A stretch of 64,000 nt of DNA, from the NCBI GenBank assembly GCA_035307765.1, contig DATGHU010000015.1, positions 15,663 through 79,662 on the forward strand, read 5' to 3'. The position numbers and the translations under genes were made by a program. The notes beneath the pieces are model-generated. The model searched no databases. It saw only the letters and a list, made by a program, of their open reading frames with translations, and had not been told where the DNA came from. Numbering within the stretch: position 1 is the stretch's first letter; each line of letters starts with the position of its first letter. Positions 1 through 7,652 of the stretch are shown here, in pieces. Origin of the DNA: a bacterium. GTDB lineage: Bacteria > Sysuimicrobiota > Sysuimicrobiia > Sysuimicrobiales > Segetimicrobiaceae.

Positions 1-884
1 TGGACGACGTCCTGCCGGCCGGCGAGCGCGATCTCAACCTCGACATCGTCGACGCCGGGGAGACCCCGATTCAAGACGTCATCACCCGCTGCGAGACGCT
101 CCCGTTCTTCGGCAGCCGCCGGGTGGTGGTGGTGCGCCGCGGCGAAGCATTCCGTGTTCCCGACCAGGACGCCCTGGCCGACTACCTTGATCGCGGGTCG
201 CCGCCGTCGGTCCTGGTCGTCGTCGCGGAGAAGCTCGACAAGCGTCGTCGCCTCTTCGGGGTCCTTCAGCGCGTGGGACGGGTCATCCCTTGCGATCGAC
301 TGCATCCCGAGGCACTTCCCGCTTGGATCCGCGCGAGGGTCGAACAGGCCGGCAAGACGATGGCCCCCGAGGCGACCCAAACGCTGGCGATCCTGGTGGG
401 GGGGGCGCTGCGGGAACTGGCGTCGGAGATCGATAAGCTCACGACGTACGTGGGCGAACGCACGACGATCACCACCGAGGATGTCCGTGCCGTGGCCAGC
501 CACGTGGCGGAAGTCACGGTGTTCGAGCTGATGGATGCCGTGGGGCACCGGCAGGCCGGACGGGCCCTCAGGCTGCTGCAGGTCGTGCTGGCCGAGGAGG
601 CGCCGGTGAAAGTCCTCTTCATGCTCGGGGATCAGATCCGGATGCTGCTCCGCGGCAAGGCCCTCCTGGAGCGCGGGGCGGATGAGGCTGAAGCGCGCCG
701 GGTGCTGGGGGGGCGGTATTGGCTGTGGAGGCAGCGCCGCCTTCAGCCACAGGTGGCGGCCTTTAGCCGTCTGGATGTCTCCACCGTCCTGCAGCTCCTC
801 GTGCAGACGGACACCGAGATCAAGACCGGGCAGAAGCCCCCGCGGCTCGCTCTCGAGACCCTGATCGTCGGACTCTGCGCTTAG
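1..884 (+). CDS. holA: DNA polymerase III delta subunit, 5' end outside window
   Basis: The delta subunit opens the beta sliding clamp as part of the clamp-loader complex in the cytoplasm. The frame is open from base 3. Its first visible residues, including LPFFGSRRVVVVRR, match the conserved HolA N-terminal pattern in which the lobe ends with a FFG-x-RR-V strand, so the gene enters from the left. About 293 codons are visible, leaving a few tens of residues missing. The middle holds the AAA+ lid-like stretch (EIDKLTTYVG) and the C-terminus the collar helices. The first internal GTG/ATG around base 123 would delete the conserved strand and is not the true start. It converges on rpsT with 36 bases between stop codons. 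In Bacillota-type genomes holA and rpsT are also neighbours, which supports both calls. Confidence 0.88.
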   Translation, partial: DDVLPAGERDLNLDIVDAGETPIQDVITRCETLPFFGSRRVVVVRRGEAFRVPDQDALADYLDRGSPPSVLVVVAEKLDKRRRLFGVLQRVGRVIPCDRLHPEALPAWIRARVEQAGKTMAPEATQTLAILVGGALRELASEIDKLTTYVGERTTITTEDVRAVASHVAEVTVFELMDAVGHRQAGRALRLLQVVLAEEAPVKVLFMLGDQIRMLLRGKALLERGADEAEARRVLGGRYWLWRQRRLQPQVAAFSRLDVSTVLQLLVQTDTEIKTGQKPPRLALETLIVGLCA

Positions 885-920
885 GGCGCGCACGCCGAAC
901 CCGTCGCCCGGGCGGGGTAA

Positions 921-1187
921 TTAGGCGGGCGCGGTGGTGGGCTGGTGGGCGAGGCGTCGAATCAGCCGCGATTTGCTTCGGGCTGCGGTGTTCGGGTGGA
1001 TGATCCGCTTCCGGGCCGCGGCGTCCAGCTGCCGGATCGCGGCGAGGACCTCCGGGGCGGTGGCGGTGGATGCCTGCCGGGCGTGCTTCACCAACGTTTT
1101 GATCCTGGAATGCACCGCCTGATTCCGGGCCGTCCGCTTGATCGCTTGACGCTTTCGCTTCAGGCCGGACTTCGTGCGCTTCGCCAA
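921..1187 (-). CDS. rpsT: Small ribosomal subunit protein bS20
   Basis: S20 binds 16S rRNA during early 30S assembly. The 88-residue product is very basic and starts LAKRTKSGLKRKRQ, the S20 N-terminal pattern, with the conserved RNQAVHSRIKT helix next and HPNTAARSKSRL near the end. I chose the TTG at 1187 because a GGAGGTG ribosome-binding site ends five bases upstream (1193-1199) and S20 normally begins at AKR. The longer frame reaching 1268 would add a 27-residue tail with no homology. It faces holA tail to tail and has its own promoter near 1260-1288. Confidence 0.93.
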   Translation of the reverse strand: MAKRTKSGLKRKRQAIKRTARNQAVHSRIKTLVKHARQASTATAPEVLAAIRQLDAAARKRIIHPNTAARSKSRLIRRLAHQPTTAPA

Positions 1188-1258
1188 CCAGGCACCTCCG
1201 CCGTCACACCCCCGGTCCGAGTCGCGCGCGGATCTCCCGGCCGGGGCAGGCGAGGCCA

Positions 1259-1288
1259 ATTGTAGCACAGCGTCGGTCGTTCGGACAA
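1259..1288 (-). promoter_or_regulatory. rpsT promoter, extended -10
   Basis: On the minus strand a TTGTCC hexamer (1288-1283) is followed after 18 bases by TACAAT (1264-1259). TGC directly before the -10 makes it an extended -10. The predicted start is near 1252, leaving a leader of about 65 bases before the rpsT TTG codon. Confidence 0.55.
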
Positions 1289-1310
1289 CCGACGGCCCTC
1301 GTCCTGTGGT

Positions 1311-1390
1311 TGTTCAATGAATCTATCACCCCGTAACTGTTCAGTGATTCTGTCACCCGCGAAATGTGACCGGCCGCTGAATCCGTCACC
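1311..1390. repeat. Three tandem TGAWTCYRTCACC repeats, possible IS-end relic
   Basis: Three direct copies of a 13-base unit occur at 1318-1330 (TGAATCTATCACC), 1345-1357 (TGATTCTGTCACC) and 1378-1390 (TGAATCCGTCACC). The first two also share flanking TTCA on the left and CCCG-like bases on the right. No gene lies here and no transposase is present nearby. Multiple short repeats at an end are characteristic of IS21-family elements, so this could be a solo end or remnant. It could equally be a regulator binding array between rpsT and murJ. Confidence 0.4.
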
Positions 1391-1438
1391 ACCGATGAGT
1401 CCGCCGCTCGGTGGGCCTCCGGGGACCGATCGAGGCTG

Positions 1439-1447
1439 TGCTATAAT
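1439..1447 (+). promoter_or_regulatory. murJ promoter, extended -10, leaderless
   Basis: TGCTATAAT (extended -10 plus a perfect -10 hexamer) ends ten bases before the murJ ATG at 1457. Transcription would start at or within two or three bases of the start codon, so the mRNA is probably leaderless. There is no ribosome-binding site between promoter and ATG, and no convincing -35 hexamer at the expected distance. Confidence 0.6.
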
Positions 1448-1456
1448 GACGACCAG

Positions 1457-3085
1457 ATGTCGACCGGACCATCCGAGCCGGCCACGAATCAGCGCGCGTC
1501 CGCTGCCGGAGGCCTGGCCCGGGCGGCCGGCGTGATCGCGGTCAGCACCATCGGCAGCCGCGGGCTGGGCCTGATCCGCGACGTCCTCATCGCCGCCTTC
1601 TTCGGTGCCACATCCGCCAAGTCCGCGTTCGTCATCGCCTACTCCATCCCGTTCTTCGTTCAGCGACTGCTGGTGGGGGGGATCCTCAGCGTCGTCTTTA
1701 TCCCGTCGATCAGCGAGTTGTTGGTCAAGGGCGATGCGGAGGAGACGCGCCAGGTCGTCACCAGCACGCTCAACCTGGTCCTGATCATCGGCCTCGGCAT
1801 GGTCGTCCTGGGCGTCCTGGCGGCACCGATCCTGGTGCCGCTCGCCGCGCCCGGGTACCTCCGCACGAACCCCTCGGTGCTGACGACGGCGGTGAGCCTG
1901 ACGCGCGTGATGTTTGTGTCGATGGTCTTCCTGGCGTTGTCCGGATTTGTCACCGGGTTCCTCAACGCGCACCATCGGTTCACCGCGCCGGCGATGGCCC
2001 CGTTGGTGTTCAACCTCGTCATCATCGCCTCTGTCCTGGCCCTCGGCACCCGCCGGGGGATCCTGGGTGTGGCGATCAGCTTCCTGGCGGGGTGGGCGGC
2101 GCAATTCGCCGTCCAGCTGCCCACCGCGCGGAGGCTGGGGCTCCGCTGGGGGACGACGCTCAACTTGGGGCATCCTGTGCTCCGCGAGATGGGCCGGCTG
2201 GCCATCCCGGCGATGCTCGGGCTGGCGGTGATTGAGATCAACTCGAACGTTGCCCGGTTCTTCGCGTCGTTCCTTCCGCCCAAGCCGGGCGTGGACTATG
2301 TGGCCGTGCTGGACTACGCCTTCACGATCAACCAGGCGCCCGTCGGCATCTTCGCGATCTCGCTGGCCACGGCCCTGTTCCCGACCATGGCCCGTCGGGC
2401 AGGGGGAGGCGCCGCCCTGCTGCGCGAGACGACCTCGCTGGGCCTGCGCGGCATCCTGTTCACGATGATGCCGATGACGGCGGTGATGCTGGCGCTGAGC
2501 GGCCCCATCGTCCGCGTCGTCTTCCAGCGCGGAGCGTTCGACCCGAGCGCCACGCACGCGGTGGCCCTCGGGCTCGTGGGGTTTGCGGTGGGGAGCGTCC
2601 CCTACGCCGCCTATTACGTGGTGACCCGAACCTTCTACGCCCTGCACGATACCCGGACCCCGGTCCGGATCGGCGTCTACATGATCCTGCTCAACGCGGT
2701 CGGGGATGCCGTGCTGATGCGGTGGTTCGGCCATACCGGGATTGCGCTGGCCACGTCGCTCGTGGCGTTTGCGAATGTCGGGAGTCTCCTGGTTGTCCTC
2801 AGGCGGCGCCTGGGCGGGGTGGACGGAGCGGCGGTCCTCGGCACGGCCGTCCGGACGGGGGTGGCCGCCGCGGTCCTGGCGGGCGTCGCCCTGGGTACAT
2901 TACAGGCGGTGGGGCGGGTGGTCGATGTCGGTCGGTTCTCGGGCGCGGCGCTCCAGCTCCTCGCCGCCCTCGCCGTGGGGGGAGCCGCCTACCTGGGGGT
3001 GTGCGCGCTGCTCGGCGTACGGGAACTGGCGCTGTTCGGCACGGTGTTTCGGCGAAATCGGGGGGACGCTCCGACCGCGGGATGA
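1457..3085 (+). CDS. murJ: Lipid II flippase MurJ
   Basis: MurJ moves lipid II across the cytoplasmic membrane for peptidoglycan synthesis. The 542-residue product has about 14 hydrophobic segments. Its N-terminal signature is SRGLGLIRDVLIAAFFG, the MurJ/MviN SRxxGfxRd motif, followed by the family pattern around PFFVQRLLVGGILSVVFIP. A polar N-terminal tail of about 20 residues precedes the first membrane helix. The start is the ATG lying directly after an extended -10, without a Shine-Dalgarno site, so initiation should be leaderless. The gene is transcribed alone, with hrcA downstream having its own promoter. Wzx-type O-antigen flippases share the fold, but the N-terminal motif favours MurJ. 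Confidence 0.9.
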   Translation: MSTGPSEPATNQRASAAGGLARAAGVIAVSTIGSRGLGLIRDVLIAAFFGATSAKSAFVIAYSIPFFVQRLLVGGILSVVFIPSISELLVKGDAEETRQVVTSTLNLVLIIGLGMVVLGVLAAPILVPLAAPGYLRTNPSVLTTAVSLTRVMFVSMVFLALSGFVTGFLNAHHRFTAPAMAPLVFNLVIIASVLALGTRRGILGVAISFLAGWAAQFAVQLPTARRLGLRWGTTLNLGHPVLREMGRLAIPAMLGLAVIEINSNVARFFASFLPPKPGVDYVAVLDYAFTINQAPVGIFAISLATALFPTMARRAGGGAALLRETTSLGLRGILFTMMPMTAVMLALSGPIVRVVFQRGAFDPSATHAVALGLVGFAVGSVPYAAYYVVTRTFYALHDTRTPVRIGVYMILLNAVGDAVLMRWFGHTGIALATSLVAFANVGSLLVVLRRRLGGVDGAAVLGTAVRTGVAAAVLAGVALGTLQAVGRVVDVGRFSGAALQLLAALAVGGAAYLGVCALLGVRELALFGTVFRRNRGDAPTAG

Positions 3086-3107
3086 GGAACGGATCCGCGG
3101 GGATGCC

Positions 3108-3137
3108 TTGACAGTTTTCTTCGGTGGATGCTAGGCT
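3108..3137 (+). promoter_or_regulatory. hrcA operon promoter
   Basis: A consensus TTGACA (3108-3113) and TAGGCT (3132-3137) are separated by 18 bases. The predicted start, near 3144, lies just before the CIRCE operator, so bound HrcA would block initiation or early elongation. Confidence 0.6.
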
Positions 3138-3148
3138 GAACCAAGACG

Positions 3149-3175
3149 CTAGCACTCTATGTCCTCGAGTGCTAA
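3149..3175 (+). promoter_or_regulatory. CIRCE operator (HrcA binding site)
   Basis: CTAGCACTC, nine bases, GAGTGCTAA. This differs from the classical CIRCE inverted repeat (TTAGCACTC-N9-GAGTGCTAA) only at the first base. It sits immediately upstream of hrcA, at the expected start of transcription, so hrcA-dnaJ-prmA is expected to be autoregulated and heat inducible. Confidence 0.93.
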
Positions 3176-3191
3176 ACGGGGGAGTGCCGCG

Positions 3192-4214
3192 GTGCCGGAG
3201 ATGGACGGCCGAAAGCGCGACATCCTTAAACTGGTCATTGACGATTACGTCCTGACCGCAGAGCCGATCGGCAGCGAGGCGGTGTCCACCCGCCACCGGC
3301 TGGGGGTGAGCTCCGCCACGGTGCGAAACGAGATGGCCGCGCTCGAGGAAATGGGGTATCTCCGGCAGCCGCACACGTCGGCCGGCAGGATTCCTACCGA
3401 ACAGGCGTACCGGGTGTACGTGGATTCGATGATCAAGGAGGAGCAGATCCCCGCCTGGGAGCGCATGGAGATCCGCCGTACCCTCTCAAGCGTCGAGCCC
3501 CAGCGCACCGTCGAGCAGGCCGCGCATACCCTGGCCTCGGTGACCGAATTCGCCGCGGTGGCGGCGTCGGTGACCACCGGGGCGCAGCGGATCCGGCATC
3601 TGAGCCTGATCCCCCTCTCGCCCCATCGCGCCATGGCCGTGGTGGTCACCGATGAGGGGGTGTTCGAGGGGAAGACGATGGAGTTCGCCGCGCCGATCTC
3701 GCCCGACGATCTTGACCGCCTCTCCCACGAGATCTCCCGCCGGGTCGCCGGCATGTCGCTGAACGACCTCACCGATCGGAAGCTCACCGACGTGATCGGG
3801 GACGCGGCGCGCTACCAGCGGGTCGTCGATGAGGTGGCCCGGCTCCTGCGCGACTCTCTGGCGCGGACGCCGGGTCCCGTCTACTCCGATGGGAAGGCGA
3901 ACATCCTGAAGCAGCCGGAGTTCCAGGATGTCCGACGCGCTCAGCCGGTGCTCTCCGCGCTCGAGCAGAGAGACATCGTGGTGGAGCTGCTCCGCCCGGG
4001 AGATACGGGGGAACGGGTGCGGATCGCGATCGGGACCGAGAACAGGCGGGAAGAAATGAAGGAATGCAGCGTGATTACCGCGACCTACTTCGTCGATGAC
4101 CGCCCGGCGGGCGTGGTCGGCGTCATCGGCCCGACGCGGATGCGATACGGGAAGATCGTCAGCTTGCTGACGTTCCTGGCCGATAGCCTCGGCGAAGCCC
4201 TCCAGCAGACGTAA
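3192..4214 (+). CDS. hrcA: Heat-inducible transcription repressor HrcA
   Basis: HrcA represses class I heat-shock genes by binding CIRCE, and GroEL assists its folding. The N-terminal winged helix is visible in the first 75 residues (RKRDILKLVIDDYV, then VSSATVRNEMAALEEMGYL, then PHTSAGRIPT), followed by the GAF-like and dimerisation regions. I chose GTG 3192 because GGGGGAG at 3178-3184 lies seven bases upstream and this gives a normal 340-residue protein. The ATG at 3159 lies inside the CIRCE spacer and cannot be the translated start of a CIRCE-regulated message of this kind. It is followed after nine bases by dnaJ. The grpE and dnaK genes that usually intervene are absent. Confidence 0.95.
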   Translation: MPEMDGRKRDILKLVIDDYVLTAEPIGSEAVSTRHRLGVSSATVRNEMAALEEMGYLRQPHTSAGRIPTEQAYRVYVDSMIKEEQIPAWERMEIRRTLSSVEPQRTVEQAAHTLASVTEFAAVAASVTTGAQRIRHLSLIPLSPHRAMAVVVTDEGVFEGKTMEFAAPISPDDLDRLSHEISRRVAGMSLNDLTDRKLTDVIGDAARYQRVVDEVARLLRDSLARTPGPVYSDGKANILKQPEFQDVRRAQPVLSALEQRDIVVELLRPGDTGERVRIAIGTENRREEMKECSVITATYFVDDRPAGVVGVIGPTRMRYGKIVSLLTFLADSLGEALQQT

Positions 4215-4223
4215 GCGGGCGAG

Positions 4224-5330
4224 ATGGCGCGGCGCGACCTATACGAGGTTCTCGGCGTTTCTCGTTCAGCCACCGGCGAGGAGATCAAACGGGCGTTTCG
4301 CCAGCTCGCCCGCGCGCACCATCCCGACGTCAGCCAGGACCCCCAGGCCAGCGAACGCTTCAAGGAGATCAACGAGGCCTACCAGGTGCTGGGGGATCCT
4401 GAGCGGCGAACCCTCTACGACCGCACGGGCCAGATCGGGTCCGCCGGTCGGGACGGGGGAGTCAGTCCCTTCGGGGGCACCCCGTTCGAGGATATCTTCG
4501 ATATGTTCTTCGGGCGGGAGCGCTCCGCCGGCGGCGAGCCGGGGCCGGAGCGCGGCAGCGATCTTCGGGTCAGGCTGGAGGTGACCGTCGAGGCGGCCGC
4601 GGCCGGGACCGAAACACAGATGACGATCACCCGCGAGGAGACCTGCCCGGTGTGCTTCGGCACGGGGGCGGAGAAGGGGGGATCGGCGGAACCCTGCGCG
4701 ACCTGCCGCGGCGTCGGCCAGGTCCGCTACAGCCGCCGGACCGCGTTCGGGTCGTTCGCGCAGGTCACCGCCTGCCCGCAGTGTGGGGGGGCGGGAAAGG
4801 TCATCCGCCACCCCTGCCCGGAGTGCCGGGGGAGCGGCCGGGCCCGAGCCAGGCGCGAGATCACGGTGAAGGTGCCGGCCGGGGTGGAGGACGGGACCCG
4901 CCTTCGCCTGCAGGGCGAAGGGGAAGCGGGCATGCGCGGCGGCGAACGGGGCGACCTCTACGTCGACCTGACGATCGCGTCCCACCCCGTGTTCACGCGC
5001 CAGGGACGGGATCTCCACTGCGAGGTGTCGATCTCGGTCACGCAGGCGGCGCTGGGCGATCAGATCGAGGTGCCGACGCTGGACGGCCCGGCCCCGCTCG
5101 CCATTCCGCCCGGCCTGCAGACGAGCAGCACGACGACGCTGCGGGGGAAGGGCATGCCGACCCTCCGCGACGGCCGCGGCGACCTCATCGTGCACTTCCA
5201 TGTCGTGGTTCCGCAGGACCTGACGAAGGAGCAGGTGCAGCTGCTCCAGCGGTTCAGCGCGCTGCGCGGGGAAGATCTCAAGCCTCCCAAGAAGACCCTG
5301 CTCGGAAAGTTTCGCACCCGCCACTCTTGA
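4224..5330 (+). CDS. dnaJ: Chaperone DnaJ
   Basis: DnaJ is the Hsp40 co-chaperone that delivers clients to DnaK and stimulates its ATPase. The 368-residue product has a J domain with HPD at residues 33-35 and a short Gly/Phe-rich linker around 70-95. Four CxxCxGxG zinc modules lie at about 140-205 (CPVCFGTG, CATCRGVG, CPQCGGAG, CPECRGSG), followed by two C-terminal beta domains. It lies nine bases after hrcA and so is under CIRCE control. The four zinc repeats and full length make this a true DnaJ rather than CbpA. Its partners DnaK and GrpE must be encoded elsewhere. Confidence 0.97.
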   Translation: MARRDLYEVLGVSRSATGEEIKRAFRQLARAHHPDVSQDPQASERFKEINEAYQVLGDPERRTLYDRTGQIGSAGRDGGVSPFGGTPFEDIFDMFFGRERSAGGEPGPERGSDLRVRLEVTVEAAAAGTETQMTITREETCPVCFGTGAEKGGSAEPCATCRGVGQVRYSRRTAFGSFAQVTACPQCGGAGKVIRHPCPECRGSGRARARREITVKVPAGVEDGTRLRLQGEGEAGMRGGERGDLYVDLTIASHPVFTRQGRDLHCEVSISVTQAALGDQIEVPTLDGPAPLAIPPGLQTSSTTTLRGKGMPTLRDGRGDLIVHFHVVVPQDLTKEQVQLLQRFSALRGEDLKPPKKTLLGKFRTRHS

Positions 5331-5404
5331 GCGGTCCCAGGGCAGGAAGACGTCCGGGCCGGGCCTCCCGCCGACCCGCCGGTCGACGCTGGGCGGAGGT
5401 GCGC

Positions 5405-6292
5405 GTGATCACCGGCCCGAGCGCGGCCGAAGCGGTCGGGGAATTCTTGTGGGCGATGGGCGTCGGCGGGATCGCCGAGGACCGTCCATCGCCGGGCGAG
5501 GTCCGGCTTCGGTGCTTCCTTCCTCCATCGCGGATTCGATCGATGACCTTGCGGCATCTTCGTCGGCGGGTGCGCGGTCTCGTCCGGTACGGCCTCGATC
5601 CCGGCCGGGCGACGGTGACCGCGCGGGTGGTCGAATCCGGCCGGTGGGTGCGCGCGTGGCGCACGTCGGTGCGGCCGCTGCGGTTGGGCCGCCTGGTTGT
5701 GGCGCCCACCTGGGTGCGGCTGCCGGCGGGATCCGGAAAGATCGTCGTCCGGATCGACCCGGGGATGGCCTTCGGCAGCGGCGCCCATCCCAGCACGCGT
5801 CTCTGTCTGCGTCTCCTCCTACGTCATTTCCGCCCTCGGGGTCCCGCGGGGGGCACGGTGATCGATGTCGGCACCGGGTCGGGGATTCTCGCCATCGCCG
5901 CCGCTCGGCTCGGCGCCAGCCAGGTGGCGGCCCGAGACGTCGACCCGGTCGCCGCGGAGGTCGCGCGCGCAAACGTCCGGACCAACGGGGTGCCGAAGGC
6001 CGTGCACGTGGTCCGAGGGGCCGGCGTCGGCGGCGGCGGTCCCGTCGATCTGGTCCTCGCCAACATCGTCGCGGACGTGATCATCCCGATGCTCCCCAGG
6101 GTGCGGCAGCGACTGGCGGCGGGCGGGCGCTTCATCGGGTCCGGGATCGTCGAGGACCGCCTGCGCGCGGTCCTCGACGCCGCGGCGGCTTCGGGCCTGG
6201 ACACGGTCGAGGTCCTCGGCTCCGGGGAGTGGCGCGCCGTCGTGCTGGCGCCCGCGCCGCACCGGCGGCGACGTCGGGGATCGACGGGCTGA
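5405..6292 (+). CDS. prmA: Ribosomal protein L11 methyltransferase
   Basis: PrmA trimethylates ribosomal protein L11 using S-adenosylmethionine. The 295-residue product has an N-terminal substrate-recognition part and a C-terminal Rossmann methyltransferase domain. The latter carries motif I VIDVGTGSGILAIAAA at about residues 153-168 and the PrmA-type LVLANIVADVI at about 217-227. Start: GTG 5405 follows GGAGGT (5395-5400). GTG 5399 is an alternative that would add the two residues V-R, and the upstream residues W-A-E also resemble the family N-terminus although no start codon precedes them. It is the third gene of the CIRCE operon, 74 bases after dnaJ, the position prmA holds in many Bacillota. 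Confidence 0.9.
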   Translation: MITGPSAAEAVGEFLWAMGVGGIAEDRPSPGEVRLRCFLPPSRIRSMTLRHLRRRVRGLVRYGLDPGRATVTARVVESGRWVRAWRTSVRPLRLGRLVVAPTWVRLPAGSGKIVVRIDPGMAFGSGAHPSTRLCLRLLLRHFRPRGPAGGTVIDVGTGSGILAIAAARLGASQVAARDVDPVAAEVARANVRTNGVPKAVHVVRGAGVGGGGPVDLVLANIVADVIIPMLPRVRQRLAAGGRFIGSGIVEDRLRAVLDAAAASGLDTVEVLGSGEWRAVVLAPAPHRRRRRGSTG

Positions 6293-6312
6293 CGGCGTTC
6301 CGCGTTCCGCGC

Positions 6313-6340
6313 TTGCAATTCTCCCGACACGCGGTACAAT
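6313..6340 (+). promoter_or_regulatory. carAB upstream promoter P1
   Basis: TTGCAA (6313-6318), 16 bases, TACAAT (6335-6340). Start near 6347, about 185 bases upstream of carA. The transcript would run through a short ORF and an intrinsic terminator before reaching carA. Confidence 0.55.
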
Positions 6341-6381
6341 AAACCCGAACGCGGACCATTAATGATCTCCGGGAGGGATCG

Positions 6382-6501
6382 ATGGTGCGCCAGATCGGCT
6401 TGGCCGGACGTCGATTCGCGGGAGCCCCCGGGGGGCTCCCTTTCGCTTGCCCCCATCCCTCCGCCCGCCCCGTTGCATTTTTATTACTGATATGTGTATA
6501 A
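6382..6501 (+). other. Candidate 39-codon leader ORF upstream of carA
   Basis: ATG 6382 follows a strong GGGAGGG site (6371-6377, spacing 4) and runs to TAA at 6499-6501. The predicted peptide begins MVRQIGLAGRRF. Two adjacent Arg codons (6409-6414) lie directly before the terminator hairpin, and the frame then crosses the hairpin and ends inside the carA ArgR box. This could be a leader peptide, or part of a small RNA in which the ORF is accidental. Only the ribosome-binding site and position support translation. Confidence 0.3.
6420..6448 (+). terminator. Intrinsic terminator in the carA leader
   Basis: GGGAGCCCC (6420-6428), a three-base loop and GGGGCTCCC (6432-6440) form a perfect nine-pair stem, followed by TTTCGCTT. 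It lies between promoter P1 and promoter P2 of carA. It may be an attenuator for P1 transcripts, or the end of a separate small RNA of about 95 bases. Confidence 0.65.
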
Positions 6502-6509
6502 TTATGCAC
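6473..6509 (+). promoter_or_regulatory. carAB promoter P2 overlapped by tandem ArgR boxes
   Basis: TTGCAT (6473-6478), 18 bases, perfect TATAAT (6497-6502). Two sequences resembling the ARG box TGAATWWWWATTCA overlie it. TGCATTTTTATTAC (6474-6487) matches 7 of 10 fixed positions. TGTATAATTATGCA (6495-6508) matches 8 of 10 and sits in a near-perfect 16-base palindrome (6494-6509). Their centres are exactly 21 bases apart, the classical spacing for ArgR hexamer binding. Bound ArgR would cover both -35 and -10. An argR gene lies in this window. Confidence 0.7.
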
Positions 6510-6530
6510 GACGGTGTGAGGGGGGATCGG

Positions 6531-7652
6531 GTGCGCGCGAGGATCGCCTTAGCGGATGGGCTGGTGCTGGAGGGGCGGGCCCTCGGCCGCCCGGGATGGG
6601 CCGGCGGCGAAGTCGTCTTCACGACGGCGATGACCGGCTATCAAGAGGTGCTGTCCGATCCGTCCTACCGGGGGCAGATCGTCACCATGGCCTACCCGCT
6701 GATCGGCAACTACGGGATGAGCGGGGAGGCTTGGGAGTCGGGGCGCCCCCACCTCGAGGGGTTGATCGTGGGGGAGGCCGCCGCGCGCCCGAACCACTGG
6801 CGGTCGGAGAGCCCGCTCGCCTCCGTGCTGATCCAGCGGAAGGTCGCGGGGATCGCGGGGGTGGACACACGGTGCCTGGTCCGCCATCTGCGCACGCACG
6901 GGCTCCAGCGCGGGGTCGTGTCGACCGAAGAGCTGTCGGACGCCGCACTGGTCGCCCGCGCGCGGTCGCTGCCCGAGATCGGGACGCTCGACCTGGTCGC
7001 CCAAGTATCCATCCCTTCCGTCGAGCACACCGCGGGCTCCGGGCCCCGCGTCGCGATCCTGGACTGCGGGGTGAAGTGGGGGATTACCGAGAGCCTCAGG
7101 ATGCGCGGGTGCGATCTCTGGGTGCTGCCGCATCGGACCACAGCGGAGGAGATCCTGGCCTTCCGCCCGGCCGGCCTGGTGCTCTCTCCCGGGCCGGGCG
7201 ATCCCCAGCGCCTCGACCACCAGGTGGCGCAGGTGCGGCGCTTGTGGGGGCGCCTGCCGATGTTCGGGATCTGCCTCGGGCACCAGATCATCGGCCGGGC
7301 GGCGGGGGCGGAGACGTTCAAGCTGCCCTACGGGCACCGGGGGAGCAATCAACCGGTGCGGGATCTGATGCGGGGCCGCGTCTGCGTCACGACCCAGAAC
7401 CACGGGTACGCCGTGGACGACGCCTCGCTCGATCGGAGCGAGGTCGTGGTGACCCACCGGAACCTCAACGACGGCACCGTCGAGGGGCTGCGGCACCGCC
7501 GCCTGCCGATCATGTCGGTGCAGTATCATCCCGAAGGGCGCCCCGGCCCGCTCGACTCCGACTACCTGTTCGATGAGTGGATGACCCTGCTCGATGCCCC
7601 CGCCCGCCCCGCGGCCGTCCCCAGCGGATCCCCCCTCGATGCCGCCCGCTGA
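6531..7652 (+). CDS. carA: Carbamoyl-phosphate synthase small subunit
   Basis: CarA hydrolyses glutamine and channels ammonia to CarB for carbamoyl phosphate, the precursor of arginine and pyrimidines. The 373-residue product has the N-terminal CPSase small domain (residues about 1-140, with GEVVFTTAMTGYQEVLSDPS). A class I glutamine amidotransferase domain follows, with the nucleophile Cys248 in FGICLGHQ and the catalytic His in VQYHPEG. GTG 6531 is chosen because GAGGGGGG lies five bases upstream and the product then begins VRARIALADG, as CarA proteins do. Upstream in-frame ATGs fall in the promoter. It overlaps carB by 14 bases. Confidence 0.96.
   Translation: MRARIALADGLVLEGRALGRPGWAGGEVVFTTAMTGYQEVLSDPSYRGQIVTMAYPLIGNYGMSGEAWESGRPHLEGLIVGEAAARPNHWRSESPLASVLIQRKVAGIAGVDTRCLVRHLRTHGLQRGVVSTEELSDAALVARARSLPEIGTLDLVAQVSIPSVEHTAGSGPRVAILDCGVKWGITESLRMRGCDLWVLPHRTTAEEILAFRPAGLVLSPGPGDPQRLDHQVAQVRRLWGRLPMFGICLGHQIIGRAAGAETFKLPYGHRGSNQPVRDLMRGRVCVTTQNHGYAVDDASLDRSEVVVTHRNLNDGTVEGLRHRRLPIMSVQYHPEGRPGPLDSDYLFDEWMTLLDAPARPAAVPSGSPLDAAR

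Noticed and set aside
6360-6385. PyrR-binding loop in the carA leader
   Set aside because: TCTCCGGGAGGGA resembles the consensus CCnGnGAGG but is one base short, and no clear antiterminator partner was found. Mentioned only as a possibility.
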